Source: Nocardioides sp. Root190 (GTDB taxonomy: Bacteria > Actinomycetota > Actinomycetes > Propionibacteriales > Nocardioidaceae). From it: a DNA stretch of 64,000 nt. The notes under the pieces are model-generated. The model had not been told where the DNA came from. It was given only the letters and a program-made list of their open reading frames with translations, and made no database searches. Each line of letters starts with the position of its first letter. The stretch's first letter is position 1. The stretch lies in assembly GCF_001428565.1 (NCBI RefSeq), contig NZ_LMIA01000011.1, forward strand, positions 124,142 to 188,141. Direction: 5' to 3'. The translations under genes were made by a program, and so were the position numbers. Of the stretch, positions 7,657 through 18,000 are shown one piece after another.

Positions 7657-8561
7657 CGACTATCTTCGCGGGCCTGCTCGTCGCAGTTGGTCTCGCTCTT
7701 GTCCACTCCGCCTCCGCTGCCGCCGGTGACTGTCCGGCCGGGACGGCACCCGCTCCCGGCCCCAAGGGCGGCGTGATCTGCGTTCCCGTGGTCAGCCCCG
7801 GCGAGGGCGGCGGAGGTGAGAACGGCGGTGGCAGCGGCCCCACGACCTGCCGGCGCGATGGGAAGGTGATCCCCTGCACCACCGAACTTGGTGTCTGGTT
7901 CTCGTCCCAAGGGTGCTATGCGGCGCCGCTGTCACCGCAGCCTCCGGCGGATGACCCGGAGTGGGGCGATCACGATCCTTCTGAAGGCAAGATCTACTAC
8001 TGCGCCGAGGACGGGGTCGGCGGTGAAGTGCCGTTCTTCGTCGCGAATGGTGCGGAGCCGCTGCCGGATCCGCGCGCGCTTGCGCAGAGTGCGTTGGACC
8101 AGTTGAAACTCGAGACGCCGGACATCAAGCTGGCTCCGGCGCCGCCGTTGGCCACGTACGTCGGGCTCGAGACCTGGCTCTGGATCCCCGAAACGCAGTG
8201 GCGCGACCTGTCACTCACGGTGACCGCAGGCAACACATCAGTCACCGTCGTTGCTGCGCCGAAGCGGGTCGATTGGGACCTGACCGCCGGGACAACGTCG
8301 TGCTACTCAGCTGGCCGCGAGTGGATCAAGGGCATGCCCTCGACAGCCAAGACGACCTGCTCCTACACCTTCTCGAAACTGTCGGATGACCAGCCAGACG
8401 AGAAGTATCCGATCACAGCGACGCTGATCTACGCCGCGACCTGGACATGTTCGGGTGCCTGCACTCTGCCGAACGGTGATCTCGGCGACGTGCCAAGTCT
8501 GCAAGGCGCGGCAGCGATCGAGGTCAACGAGAGGCAAAGCGTGAACAAGAGAGTGCCGTAG
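7644..8561 (+). CDS. Secreted protein of Tad locus
   Basis: 305 residues with a clear signal peptide (hydrophobic 5-22, AxA-type site near 26). The mature part has a Gly/Pro-rich linker, eight or more cysteines compatible with disulfides, and a beta-rich C-terminal half. In Streptomyces and relatives, proteins of this layout sit upstream of Tad-like genes and are often labelled ATP/GTP-binding without visible motifs; I see no P-loop here. Its start overlaps the lipoprotein gene. Likely an extracytoplasmic component of the pilus machine. Confidence 0.7.
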   Translation: MRALATIFAGLLVAVGLALVHSASAAAGDCPAGTAPAPGPKGGVICVPVVSPGEGGGGENGGGSGPTTCRRDGKVIPCTTELGVWFSSQGCYAAPLSPQPPADDPEWGDHDPSEGKIYYCAEDGVGGEVPFFVANGAEPLPDPRALAQSALDQLKLETPDIKLAPAPPLATYVGLETWLWIPETQWRDLSLTVTAGNTSVTVVAAPKRVDWDLTAGTTSCYSAGREWIKGMPSTAKTTCSYTFSKLSDDQPDEKYPITATLIYAATWTCSGACTLPNGDLGDVPSLQGAAAIEVNERQSVNKRVP

Positions 8562-8592
8562 CAAGAGACAGGCATTGCGGAAGGACTCGGGC

Positions 8593-9306
8593 ATGACCAC
8601 ATTGAGTGAACGGACGCGTCGACCTGGCGCCGCTGGCAACGGATTGGCCGGCAGCCGGATGGCGATGCCGGGTGTGCGGCAGCACCGCAGCCGGTCCTGG
8701 GGACTGGTCGTCCTGGCAGCGCTCCTGGTCATCGGCACCGGGTTGGCGGTCGCCGCGTATGGCCTCAACGCCGGCAAGAAGGCCTCGGTGTTGGCGGTGG
8801 GGGAGTCGATCGCCAAGGGCCAAGTCATCGAACGCGACGACCTTGTCTCGGTGTCGGTCTCCGGAGTGGCCAACACGATCCCCGTCTCAGACATCGACAA
8901 GGTGGTCGGGAAGACCGCCGCGGTCGATCTGGTCGAGAAGCAGGTCCTCACCGACGCCATGGTCACCTCGACACCGACCCCGGGAGTGGGGGAGTCATCG
9001 ATCGGCCTGTCCCTCGACCCGACCCGCGTCCCTGCCGCGGGCCTTGAGGCGGGCGACACCGTCTCGGTTGTCGCGGTCCCGGGTGCTGACGCGTCGGGGA
9101 CTGGATCCAAGGAGGTCGAGTCGGCGATCGACAGCCCCGAGATCCTCGCGGCCAACGTGCTCGTCTACGCCGTCGACGGCGAGACCACCGCCAACGGTGC
9201 GGTGTTTCTGACCCTGGTCGTGCCGGCCAACGACGCCGCCCGGATCGCTGCCTACTCCACTGCCGGTCGGGTCGCGGTCGTCGAGACCGCCGCGGCCGAG
9301 AAGTAG
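8593..9306 (+). CDS. SAF-domain CpaB/RcpC-like pilus assembly protein
   Basis: 237 residues: short cytoplasmic tail, one membrane segment (about 37-58), then an SAF domain (about 62-125, with the GESIAKGQVIERDDLVSV pattern) and an RcpC-type C-terminal domain containing the GLEAGDTVSVVAVPG strand. CpaB/RcpC proteins take part in Flp pilus assembly in the envelope. The ATG at 8593 follows GGAAGGA; a TTG at 8575 is less likely. The adjacent TadZ, TadA, TadB and TadC genes confirm the assignment. Confidence 0.85.
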   Translation: MTTLSERTRRPGAAGNGLAGSRMAMPGVRQHRSRSWGLVVLAALLVIGTGLAVAAYGLNAGKKASVLAVGESIAKGQVIERDDLVSVSVSGVANTIPVSDIDKVVGKTAAVDLVEKQVLTDAMVTSTPTPGVGESSIGLSLDPTRVPAAGLEAGDTVSVVAVPGADASGTGSKEVESAIDSPEILAANVLVYAVDGETTANGAVFLTLVVPANDAARIAAYSTAGRVAVVETAAAEK

Positions 9307-9320
9307 GCGGTGACCTGGCC

Positions 9321-10088
9321 ATGCTGATCGCAATCGGATCCGCGAAGGGATCCCCGGGCGCGACGTCGCTCGCCCTCCTCCTCGCCGCTGTGTGGCCGCG
9401 ACCGACGGTGCTATTGGAGGCCGACTCCTCCGGTGGTGACTTGGCCTACCGGTGCAAGGCAGCTCACGGTGGCGCTCCGTACTCCGACCGCGGGATTGTG
9501 CGCCTTGCCGCCTCTGTCCGTGCAGGTGCACCAGACAGCGACGCGCTACTCAGCCAGGCCCAACTACTCGCTGGTGGCGTGAACCTCGTTCAGGGCGTCG
9601 AGTCCGCGACCCAGGGCAGAGGGCTGACCGGACTGTGGCCGGCGATCGCCGCTGCGTGCCGCGCGGCGTCGGTCGATGTCATCGCCGACCTCGGACGCCT
9701 TGAACAGGCGAGTGCGACGATGCCGATCGCGCAGGCCGCGGACGTCACGCTGATGGTCGCCACCGCTCGGCTGGATTCGGCGATGCACCTGGTGCACCGA
9801 GTGCCCGAGGTCGCCGCCGCGATCTCCGGTGCCCACGCGGCACCACGCATCGTGCCCGCGATCGTTGGGCCCGACTCGTCCTCAGCCGCTGACCGGGCGG
9901 CCGTCGACGACTGGCTCGTCCGGTCCGGTGTTCCGCTTGAGCGGGCGCGGTCGATCCCAGTCGATGCGGCTGCCCTGGCTCGCATCGAGGACGGCGAACG
10001 GCCCGAAGGGCGGATGAACCGCACCTTGTTGGTGCGCGCCGGCCGCGCACTTGCGGCGTCGCTGGCGCCTTCCGAGGTGATGATCTGA
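9321..10088 (+). CDS. tadZ: TadZ/CpaE-like MinD-family protein
   Basis: 255 residues with a deviant P-loop at the extreme N-terminus (GSAKGSPGATS, signature Lys9 kept, second Lys replaced by Ala14) and MinD-like motifs further on (LLEADSSGGDLA and VIADLGR). TadZ proteins localise Tad pilus machinery at the cell pole and often have degenerate ATPase sites. Its stop overlaps the TadA start (TGATGA), and it follows the CpaB gene by 14 bp. The naming rests on context as much as on sequence. Confidence 0.8.
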   Translation: MLIAIGSAKGSPGATSLALLLAAVWPRPTVLLEADSSGGDLAYRCKAAHGGAPYSDRGIVRLAASVRAGAPDSDALLSQAQLLAGGVNLVQGVESATQGRGLTGLWPAIAAACRAASVDVIADLGRLEQASATMPIAQAADVTLMVATARLDSAMHLVHRVPEVAAAISGAHAAPRIVPAIVGPDSSSAADRAAVDDWLVRSGVPLERARSIPVDAAALARIEDGERPEGRMNRTLLVRAGRALAASLAPSEVMI

Positions 10089-11422
10089 TGACAGCGACTC
10101 CCGGACGGGCAGGCTTCGACGACGATCTGGTCCGCCGCATCCATCGCGAGGTCGGCCTCCGGTTGCAAACGACACAGGTCGGGCGCCGCAACGACGGCCT
10201 CACCGAGATGGCAGGCATCGCAGAGCGCCAGTACGCGCGCAAACTGATCGCCGACGTGCTCAGTGAGCACGCGCGTCAGCGGATGGATGGCGGCCAGGCT
10301 CCACTCGACACCACGGTGGAGCAGCAACTCGGCGAGGCGGTCTACGCGGCAATGTTCGCGGCCGGCGCCCTGCAGGCGCTGCTCGACGACAAGGATCTCG
10401 AGGAGATCGACATCAACGGCTGCGACGAAGTGTGGGTGACTCGCGCCGGCGCTGCGTACGCCGAGCCCGCCGCGCCGGTGGCCAGCAGCGACGAAGAGCT
10501 GCGCAAGCTGATCTCCTCACTGGCCTCCTATGCCGGCCTCAACTCCCGACCGTGGGATGAGGCCAATCCCGAGCTCGACCTTCAGCTGCGCGACGGGTCA
10601 CGGCTCTCCGCGGTGATGAGTGTCGCCGAGCGGCCCTCGATCGCGATCCGCCGACACAGGTTCGAGAAGCTCACTTTCGAGGACCTGATCGGCAACGACA
10701 CCATGACCGTCGAAGTCGCTGACTTCTTGGCAGCTCTGACGCGGGCGCGCCTCAACGTGATGATCGGCGGCGCCACCAAGGCGGGAAAGACCACCCTGCT
10801 GCGGGCACACGCGAGCGCGATCGATCCCCGGGAGCGGATCGTCACCATCGAAAAGGCCCGCGAGCTCGCTCTGCGGAAAAACCAGGAGTCGCACCCCAAC
10901 TGCGTGGAGTTCGAGGAGCGGATCCCGAACGCTGAAGGCCTGGGTGCGGTGACGATCCGCCAGCTGGTGCGCCGCACGCTGCGACAGAACCCCGATCGGG
11001 TCATCGTGGGCGAGGTACTCGGACCAGAGATCATCGACATGCTCAACGCAATGAGCCAGGGCAACGACGGGTCCCTCTCGACCATCCACTGCCGCAGCGC
11101 ACGCGATGCCTTCGACCGGATGGCCACCTATGCCATCCAAGCTGAGGAGCGGCTGCCCCACGAGGCCACCTACCGCCTGATCGCCGGCGCACTCGACTAC
11201 ATCGTGTTCATCAAACGCGACCTGCAATCGGGGAACCGGCGGATCGAGACGGTGCTCGAGGTCAACGGCTACGACGAGGGCCGCGTGCTCTCCTCGGAGA
11301 TATTCGCTGTGCCCCGCGCCGGCGCCCACGCGGAGTGGACCGGAACCCCACCTGCCCGGCTTGACGAACTCGCCGCCGCTGGCTGGACGATGCCCGGCGG
11401 TGCCGGCGCCAAGGCCTGGTGA
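10088..11422 (+). CDS. tadA: TadA/CpaF secretion ATPase
   Basis: 444 residues. The N-terminal part is the CpaF-type domain (LLDDKDLEEIDINGCDEVWV); the C-terminal RecA-like core carries Walker A GGATKAGKTTLL (about 226-236), the Asp box, Walker B in RVIVGEVLG and the His box (DGSLSTIHCRSA). This is the VirB11/GspE-family motor that powers Flp pilus assembly with TadB and TadC. Catalytic motifs are intact. It overlaps TadZ and precedes TadB by six bases. Confidence 0.93.
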   Translation: MTATPGRAGFDDDLVRRIHREVGLRLQTTQVGRRNDGLTEMAGIAERQYARKLIADVLSEHARQRMDGGQAPLDTTVEQQLGEAVYAAMFAAGALQALLDDKDLEEIDINGCDEVWVTRAGAAYAEPAAPVASSDEELRKLISSLASYAGLNSRPWDEANPELDLQLRDGSRLSAVMSVAERPSIAIRRHRFEKLTFEDLIGNDTMTVEVADFLAALTRARLNVMIGGATKAGKTTLLRAHASAIDPRERIVTIEKARELALRKNQESHPNCVEFEERIPNAEGLGAVTIRQLVRRTLRQNPDRVIVGEVLGPEIIDMLNAMSQGNDGSLSTIHCRSARDAFDRMATYAIQAEERLPHEATYRLIAGALDYIVFIKRDLQSGNRRIETVLEVNGYDEGRVLSSEIFAVPRAGAHAEWTGTPPARLDELAAAGWTMPGGAGAKAW

Positions 11423-11428
11423 AGACAC

Positions 11429-12337
11429 ATGTCCCTCTCGGCGATCACGGGCATCGGGCTCGGCGTCATCTTCGGCCTCAGCGTCTTGTTCCTCATCGCG
11501 ACCCTGACCGGCTGGCGGCCGCAGCCCCGCGCCCGCAATGGCCGCAACAATGGCCTGTTCACCGGGCGTGCGGCTCGTCGGCGTCTGCTCGGCGCGCTTG
11601 GCGTCGGGCTGCTCGTGGCGCTGTTGACCCGGTGGCCGGTGGCAGCAATCGCATCTACCGCGGTGATCTACCTGTGGCCGACCATGTTCGGCGCAGCCAA
11701 AGAGGCAGCTGGTCAGCTCGAGCGACTCGAGGCGTTGGCGGTGTGGACCGAGACCTTGCGGGACTCGACCGCGGGCGCGGTTGGTCTCGAGCAGGCGATC
11801 CGACACTCCCTCACCACTGCGCCGCCAGTGATCACCCCGGCCCTTCGCCGATTGGAGGGCCAGATGCGAGTCCAGGTCCCGCTGCCCGAAGCGCTGGCCG
11901 ACTTCGCCGAGCAGATCGACGACGCCTCAGCTGACCCGGTCATCGCGGCGCTAGTCCTCAACTCCCGCCTGCGCGGACCCGGTCTCGTCGACGTGCTGAC
12001 CAAACTCGCAGGATCGACTCGCGAGGAGATCGACATGCGCCGCAAGGTCGAGGAGGGCCGCAAGGTGCTGCGCCGCAGCGCCGCCATCGTGCTCGCCGTC
12101 ACCGGTGTCCTCGCGGGCAGCCTTGCCGTGTTCTCCCGCGACTTCGTCGCGCCGTACTCCACCGTGACGGGTCAGCTGGTGCTGGCGATCGTCATCGCGA
12201 TCTTCGGCGCCGGGCTGATGTGGATCCGTGCCGCGGCCGTCCGCAAGCCACCGGAGCGGTTCCTCGCCGACGTCGACCAAGTCAGTGCGGCCCTCGAACT
12301 CGCCCAGCACGGCGCACTCGGGGGTGGCACGCGATGA
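11429..12337 (+). CDS. tadB: TadB-like pilus platform protein
   Basis: 302 residues with membrane segments near 9-30, 50-75, 215-235 and 250-275 and a cytoplasmic T2SSF-type domain between the pairs (EQAIRHSLTTAPPVITPALR, then LADFAEQIDDASADPVIAAL). This is the layout of TadB, which with TadC forms the inner-membrane platform of the Tad pilus. Its stop overlaps the TadC start as ATGA. Confidence 0.88.
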   Translation: MSLSAITGIGLGVIFGLSVLFLIATLTGWRPQPRARNGRNNGLFTGRAARRRLLGALGVGLLVALLTRWPVAAIASTAVIYLWPTMFGAAKEAAGQLERLEALAVWTETLRDSTAGAVGLEQAIRHSLTTAPPVITPALRRLEGQMRVQVPLPEALADFAEQIDDASADPVIAALVLNSRLRGPGLVDVLTKLAGSTREEIDMRRKVEEGRKVLRRSAAIVLAVTGVLAGSLAVFSRDFVAPYSTVTGQLVLAIVIAIFGAGLMWIRAAAVRKPPERFLADVDQVSAALELAQHGALGGGTR

Positions 12338-13233
12338 CACTCGGAATCGTCCTGGGCTGCCTGTTCGGCGGTGCGCTGGTGCTGCTCGCGCTGGCGATCT
12401 GGCCGCCGCGGCCCTCGCTGGCCCAGAACCTCGCCCGATGGGAGCGAGACCGCTCACGGCAGGCCAGGGCAGCCGAACAGTCGATGGAGGACCAACTGTC
12501 CGAGCGGCTCGGCCGCCGACTCGTGACCGGGTTCGCCCGACGCGGGTTCACCTTCGACAAGCTGCGCGCCAACCTCGAACTGCTCGAGCGGCCACTGGAG
12601 CACCATCTGCTTCGCAAATGCGTGTTCGCGCTGATCGGGCTGCTGCTGCCCTCAGCGCTGACCACGCTCGTGTTCACAGCGACCGGGAGCATCCCCTCGT
12701 TCACGATCCCCGCGGTGTTCGGTGTCATGGCCGCGACCGTCCTGTTCATCGTCCCGGACCTGACCATCGCCCAAGAAGCCGAGGAGCGACGCGCCGACCT
12801 GCGCCGCGCGCTCGCAGTGTTCTTCAACCAGGTCCACATGTCCATGTCCGGTGGCCGCGGCGTACCGGAGGCGTTGCAGTCGACATCGCGGATCTTCTCC
12901 GGCTGGAGCTTCGAGCTGCTGCGCAACACGATCGACAAAGCCCGCTACTCCGGCGAGACCGCTTGGTCTGCCCTCACCGACCTGGGGGAGCGGACCGCGG
13001 TTCGCGACCTCACCGAACTGGGAGGCGCGCTCACCCTGGTCGCCGAGGACGGGTCGAAGGTCAAGGAGACCCTCGCGGCCCGAGCCGAAACGCTGAGACG
13101 CCGTCAGCTGGCCGAGGAGCAGGGCGCAGCCGCCAAGGCCGACCAGTCCATGCAGATCGCCCAGGTCGTCCTCGCCGTGGCGTTCTTCGTCTTCATCGGC
13201 TTCCCAGCCCTGTACGCCGTCCTAGCCGTCTAA
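12334..13233 (+). CDS. tadC: TadC-like pilus platform protein
   Basis: 299 residues. An N-terminal membrane segment and about 60 charged residues are followed by two membrane segments (about 88-135), the T2SSF domain (VFFNQVHMSMSGGRGVPEAL) and a last membrane segment at 276-297. The ATG at 12334 overlaps the TadB stop, so the longer upstream frame is not used. It is the second platform subunit. The reading ends just before the Flp prepilin gene. Confidence 0.88.
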   Translation: MTLGIVLGCLFGGALVLLALAIWPPRPSLAQNLARWERDRSRQARAAEQSMEDQLSERLGRRLVTGFARRGFTFDKLRANLELLERPLEHHLLRKCVFALIGLLLPSALTTLVFTATGSIPSFTIPAVFGVMAATVLFIVPDLTIAQEAEERRADLRRALAVFFNQVHMSMSGGRGVPEALQSTSRIFSGWSFELLRNTIDKARYSGETAWSALTDLGERTAVRDLTELGGALTLVAEDGSKVKETLAARAETLRRRQLAEEQGAAAKADQSMQIAQVVLAVAFFVFIGFPALYAVLAV

Positions 13234-13276
13234 CTGGGCCGCCGAACTGTGCCGTCTAAGTCGGGGCCGTCTGATC

Positions 13277-13293
13277 GGGCGGCATGACCGCCC
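13277..13293. promoter_or_regulatory. Short hairpin between tadC and flp
   Basis: GGGCGG (13277-13282) and CCGCCC (13288-13293) enclose CATGA. It sits 41 bp before the prepilin start and could partly terminate transcription or protect the 5' end of a highly expressed flp message, as pilin is needed in excess. Inferred from position. Confidence 0.35.
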
Positions 13294-13334
13294 ACCCAGA
13301 ACAACACCACCAACCAGAGAAGGAGAACCAACCC

Positions 13335-13538
13335 ATGACCGAGCTGCTGATGCTCCGAACGTTCATCGAGGCCACCATCGTGTCGCGGCTGGCGCATGCC
13401 CGACGCAGCGACCAACGAGGTGCTGTCTCGACCGAGTACGTGATCCTGGGCGCGATCATCGCCGGTGGCGTCATCGCCGTGGGCGCGATCGTCGTCGCCA
13501 AGATTGTCAGCAAGGCCAACTCCATCCCCACCCAGTGA
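13335..13538 (+). CDS. flp: Flp-type (type IVb) major prepilin
   Basis: 67 residues starting at ATG 13335 with AAGGAGA upstream. A charged leader ending QRG is followed by AVSTEYVILGAIIAGG: processing after Gly29 would place Glu at +5 and Tyr at +6, the hallmark of Flp pilins, followed by the hydrophobic spine. The mature pilin would be about 38 residues, typical for the family. It is the likely filament subunit of this Tad system. No prepilin peptidase (TadV) gene was found in the window, so one elsewhere would be needed. Confidence 0.9.
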   Translation: MTELLMLRTFIEATIVSRLAHARRSDQRGAVSTEYVILGAIIAGGVIAVGAIVVAKIVSKANSIPTQ

Positions 13539-13570
13539 CCAGTTGATACAGAGAATCTGGGGTGAGCGTG

Positions 13571-13984
13571 ATGAGAGGGCGAGCGACCGGCAACTGCCGG
13601 CGAGACCAGCGCGGTGCGTCCGCGTTGGAGATGGTGCTGATCGCGCCGGTGCTCTTCCTCGCGCTCCTGGCCATCGTGCAGTTCGGGCTCTACTTCCACG
13701 CCAAGAACGTGGCCGAGCAGGCCGCCCAGGAAGGCGCGGCAGCAGCCCGCGCGTTCGACGGCACCGAGGGCTCAGCCAAGGGCGTCACCGAGGACTACCT
13801 GTCTGCCCTGGGGGATAGCACCCTGCAAGGGCGATCCGTCTCGGTGAACCGGGGGACACAGACGGCGAGCGTCACGGTCCGCGGCACAGCGCTGTCGCTG
13901 ATCCCGATCCCCGGGCTCGCCCTGCAGATCCAGGAGACGGCCTCCGGGCCTGTGGAGCGCTACGTGCCGCCGGCGGATGACTGA
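13571..13984 (+). CDS. TadE-like pseudopilin
   Basis: About 137 residues beginning at ATG 13571 (a GTG at 13562 is an alternative). The N-terminus has the TadE signature: basic leader, QRGASALEMVLIAPVLF with Glu at about +5 after a Gly cleavage site, then a hydrophobic helix and GLYFHAKNVAEQAA. The periplasmic part is small and beta-rich. TadE-type pseudopilins cap or assist the Flp fibre. The next pseudopilin start overlaps its stop. Confidence 0.85.
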   Translation: MRGRATGNCRRDQRGASALEMVLIAPVLFLALLAIVQFGLYFHAKNVAEQAAQEGAAAARAFDGTEGSAKGVTEDYLSALGDSTLQGRSVSVNRGTQTASVTVRGTALSLIPIPGLALQIQETASGPVERYVPPADD

Positions 13985-14429
13985 AATGTGGCGGATCCTC
14001 GGCCGAACCGCAGCCGCTAGCCGCACGCGCGTCCAGCGCGGTGTCGCTGCGATGGAGTTCGTGCTCATCACACCGGTGCTGATCACCATCCTGCTGTTCG
14101 TGGTCGGCCTCGGACGCATGGCGCACGCGAGCCAGAAAGTCGAAGCAGTGGCCTCCTCGGCCGCAAGAGCCGCCTCCCTGGAACGCAACACCGAGCTGTC
14201 GCGAGCCGCCGCAAGGCAGGCCGCCGACGACGAACTGGGCGAGCAGGGCGTCTCGTGCACGAACCTGCAGGTCTCCACCGACCTGTCCAGCTACCAGCCA
14301 GGCGGGCAGGTCACGGTGACCGTCAGCTGCACCACCGACCTCAGCGACGTCGCCATGGCCGGCTTCCCCGGGTCCAAGGTCTACACCGCAACGGCAGTCG
14401 TGCCGATCGAAACGTGGAGGGCCGAATGA
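13977..14429 (+). CDS. TadE/TadF-like pseudopilin
   Basis: 150 residues with the same N-terminal design as its neighbour (QRGVAAMEFVLITPVLITIL), a single hydrophobic helix and an extracytoplasmic domain containing one Cys pair (C89, C114 region). ATG 13977 lies inside the end of the preceding gene, and its own stop overlaps the next start (ATGA). Minor pilin of the Tad machine. Confidence 0.85.
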   Translation: MTEMWRILGRTAAASRTRVQRGVAAMEFVLITPVLITILLFVVGLGRMAHASQKVEAVASSAARAASLERNTELSRAAARQAADDELGEQGVSCTNLQVSTDLSSYQPGGQVTVTVSCTTDLSDVAMAGFPGSKVYTATAVVPIETWRAE

Positions 14430-14920
14430 CGACCACGACCGCGCCTTCGTTCATGATCAGGGCTACCCGACGGATCCGCCGCCTCCTCGACACTGCGCGG
14501 CCAGTGCTGCGGGACCGTATGAGGAACCTCGACCAGCGCGGTGTCTCCGCCCTTGTCGTGGTCTTGCTGACCACCGCGCTCTTCTCGGTCGCCGGGCTGG
14601 TCATCGACGGCGGCTACGCGCTCAGCACACGCCGCGAGGCAATGACGCAGGCCCAGCAGGCAGCGCGAGCCGGCGCCGACGCGCTCGCTGTAGGAGCGCT
14701 GCGCGACGGCACGGTGCGCGTCGACCCCGAGCGTGCGGCGGTCGCGGCGAGGAGTTACCTGCGCTCAGTCGGCGCCCAGGGAACGGTTTCGGTCAACGGC
14801 AGCGAGGTCAGCGTGACCGTGACCTCGACGTCGGACACCGTGATGCTCTCCGCGGTCGGCGTGCCGAACCTGCCTGTCGAAGTCACCGCCGTCGCGGAGT
14901 CGATCGATGAGAACGACTGA
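14426..14920 (+). CDS. TadG-like Flp pilus protein
   Basis: 164 residues. After a basic N-terminus comes QRGVSALVVVLLTTALFSV, a helix lacking the Glu of true pseudopilins, and then VIDGGYALSTRREAMTQAQQ, which is the pattern of putative Flp pilus-assembly TadE/G (TadG) proteins. The rest is a small beta-rich domain. Its ATG overlaps the previous stop. It closes the pilin cluster, 90 bp before the LysM-BTAD gene. Confidence 0.82.
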   Translation: MTTTTAPSFMIRATRRIRRLLDTARPVLRDRMRNLDQRGVSALVVVLLTTALFSVAGLVIDGGYALSTRREAMTQAQQAARAGADALAVGALRDGTVRVDPERAAVAARSYLRSVGAQGTVSVNGSEVSVTVTSTSDTVMLSAVGVPNLPVEVTAVAESIDEND

Positions 14921-15009
14921 CGAACGGCCGGACCACCAATGAAGACGGCCCATGCGTACTTCTCTTCGCCGAGAACCACAGAGCGCATGAAGCGGAGAAA
15001 GGCAGAACA

Positions 15010-18000
15010 ATGCGACTGATCAAGGCACTCGGTGCAGGAGTTGCACTCCTTGCGGTGACCCTTGGACCGCCGGTCGCGCTGGCGACATTCATCGGAAACC
15101 CCTGGCCCGATGAAGGCATCACCTTGACGGGACAGCTCACCGATTCGGCGCTGGTCGGGCTCCTCGCGGCCATCGTGTGGGTGCTCTGGGCACAGCTCGT
15201 GGGCTGCATCCTCGTCGAGGCGGTCGCTGCCATTTCTGGTGACCAGATCCAGCTGCCGACGGGCTTTGCCCTCGGAATCCAGCAGCAGGTCGCCCGCAGC
15301 CTTGTCACCGCCGTGGTCGTGGCCGTCGTGCCGACGGGGTCGGTCCTGTGGGGCGGGGCCGACGTCGCCACGTCGGTGCCACCAGGTGATCTGGTCGCGT
15401 CCGCCTCCCTGACCGGCACCCCCGGTACCCCCGGCATCCACAGTGCTGCACACCACTCGGCCAAAGCCATCGACCACGTCGCCGACACTGCCCGCCGACT
15501 CGAGGCCCACTCACAGACCGTGCCAGTGGTGCGACTGGACACATTGTGGGGAATCGCAGACCGGGTTCTTGGCGACGGTGAGCGCTGGCCCGAGATCGCA
15601 GCCCTCAACGAGGGCCACACCATGAACGACGGCACGGTCTTCTCTGCAGCCGACCAGATCCGCCCCGGGTGGGAGTTGAAGGTTCCCGCAGACGCCGACG
15701 TCAATCCCAACCTTCATGCAGACCCGGCTGCGTCGGCCAGTGCGGCAAGGACAGAGCATCAGGTCGTGGTCCAGCCTGGCGACACCCTTTCGGGGATTGC
15801 GCTCGAGGAGATGGGCGACGCCGCCGCCTACCCCGAGATCTTCGCCGCAAGCACTACGATCAAACAGCCCGGCGGACGCCGTCTGGTCGACCCCGACGTG
15901 ATCGCTGTCGGCTGGACCGTCACGATCCCCGGCACCCACGACAACCCGGATGCGCCGAGGCTGCCTGAGGGCCATCGGCAGAGCCCCGACACGGACGATC
16001 CCGGCGTCGTCGTTCCTGACGAACCTGAACCGCCTCAGGAACGGACGGTGCCCAACACCGACATCGATCAGTCCGTCGCCGACGTGGATGCCCACAACGA
16101 CGACCATGACGAGAACAGTGACGGACAGGTTCTCGACGCGCCTTGGGTTCTCCCCGGCCTCACCGGCGGGGGAGTGCTCCTCGCCGGGGCACTGTTCCTC
16201 GGCCTGCGTCAACGACGCAACGCACAGTTCCGGGCACGCCGACCCGGCCATTCGATCGCTGCGCCGCCACCGGACCTTGCACCAGCCGAGATGACCATCG
16301 CCGCCGCAGGCGCGCCCGCGGCCGCCACGATCGAGTTCATGGACGAGGCACTGCGCCGACTCGCAGCGCACGCCCACCACGCCTCAACGACCATGCCACC
16401 GGTAGCCGCCGTCCAGGTGAGAGACGACGAGGTGTGCCTGCACCTGAGCGCGCCCGCGGACCTGCCTGAGCCTTGGCTGGGAAGCCCGGACCGCACGCAC
16501 TGGACCTGCACGACGGACGTTGACGTCGAGAGGCTTGGCCCGCAACCCGGGTGGGTCGAAGCGCCCTACCCCCTGTTGGTCACCGTCGGGCAGTCCGATG
16601 AGGGACACCTGTGGCTGCTGAACAGCGAAGAGCTCGGAACGATCAACATTGTCGGCGACACCCGCCGTGGTCACGACTTCGCCCGCCACCTCGCAGCCCA
16701 ACTGGCAGTCAACCCCTGGTCGCGGTCGGTCACCATTGACTGTGTCGGGATCGCCGCCGAAACCGAGGCATTGGGAGACCGGATCACCTACCACCCGCCC
16801 GGAACCGCGGCCGACATCGTCAGGGACACGCTCGCTGCCGCAGTCGGGACCGTTGACCGCGCCGCTCGCCACGACACCGACGTGCATACCGCCCGCACCG
16901 GCCAGGTCGACGACGACGTATGGCCAGCGCGACTCCTTCTCGTTGAGCTAGCCGATGACGCAACTAGTGAGGAAGCCAGTGTCGTCCCTTCGATGCTGGG
17001 CGAGCTCGTGGCGTTGGTAGAGAACCACCGCGGACGCACCGGAACCGCAGTCGTGGTGGCCGGACACCGCGAGCCCACAATGGGGACAAACGTCCGGATC
17101 ACCAGCGGCGGTCGCATGGAACTCGAACGCCACGGACTCGACCTGGTCGCCGTCAGCCTCACCAGCGACGAGGCGGCCGGGTGCGCGATGCTCTACCGAC
17201 ACTGTGAAGACCTCGTCAGTGTCGAGGCGCCCGTCGACGCCGGTGTCACCGACGGTTGGGAGGCCTACGCCGATCAGGCCGGCAGCCTGCGGCGTGAGTA
17301 CACCGTTTCCCGCAACGCACCGAGTGATGCCGAGGAGCCCGTCGCCAGTCTGCTGGAGGGTGATGACGAGGTGTACGTCCTCGATGCACCGCTCGTCAGA
17401 GCGGACATCGACGCCATTGCACCGACGGTGCCCACCAAGGTCCGCAGCAAGATCGAGGAAGCCGACCCCAATCTCGATCAGGACCTCGCCGACTGGTTTG
17501 ACCGCAGTTCGTCGCGACCGAAACTGTCACTGCTCGGAGAAGTCACTCTGCGAACCCGCGGCAAGCCTCGCGACAAGTACCAGGCGCTGTGCATTGAGAT
17601 CGCCGCATTCTTGGCGCTGCGGCGACGACACGGTGCGATGCGCGACGAACTCCAAGAGGCGATCGGCTGGAACGACGTCGCCAAGGTGCGCAAGTACGTC
17701 AACCTCGTTCGCGAGTGGATGGGCATCGACCCCGAAACCGGTGAGCCCTACCTCCCGCACGCGGACAAGACACCCGCGGCAATGACGCGCGGCGTCAACG
17801 TCTACCAAGTCAGCTACGGACTGTTGGTTGACCTCGAACTGTTCAAACGCCTCCTGGTGCGTGGCCAGGCCCGCGGCGGCAGCGAGGGCCTCGACGACCT
17901 CGCATGCGCACTCGAACTGGTCTCCGGTCACCCCTTCTCGCACCTTAGAGAAGGAGGATGGGCATGGCTGTTCCAGGGGGAACGGCATGACCTCTACCTG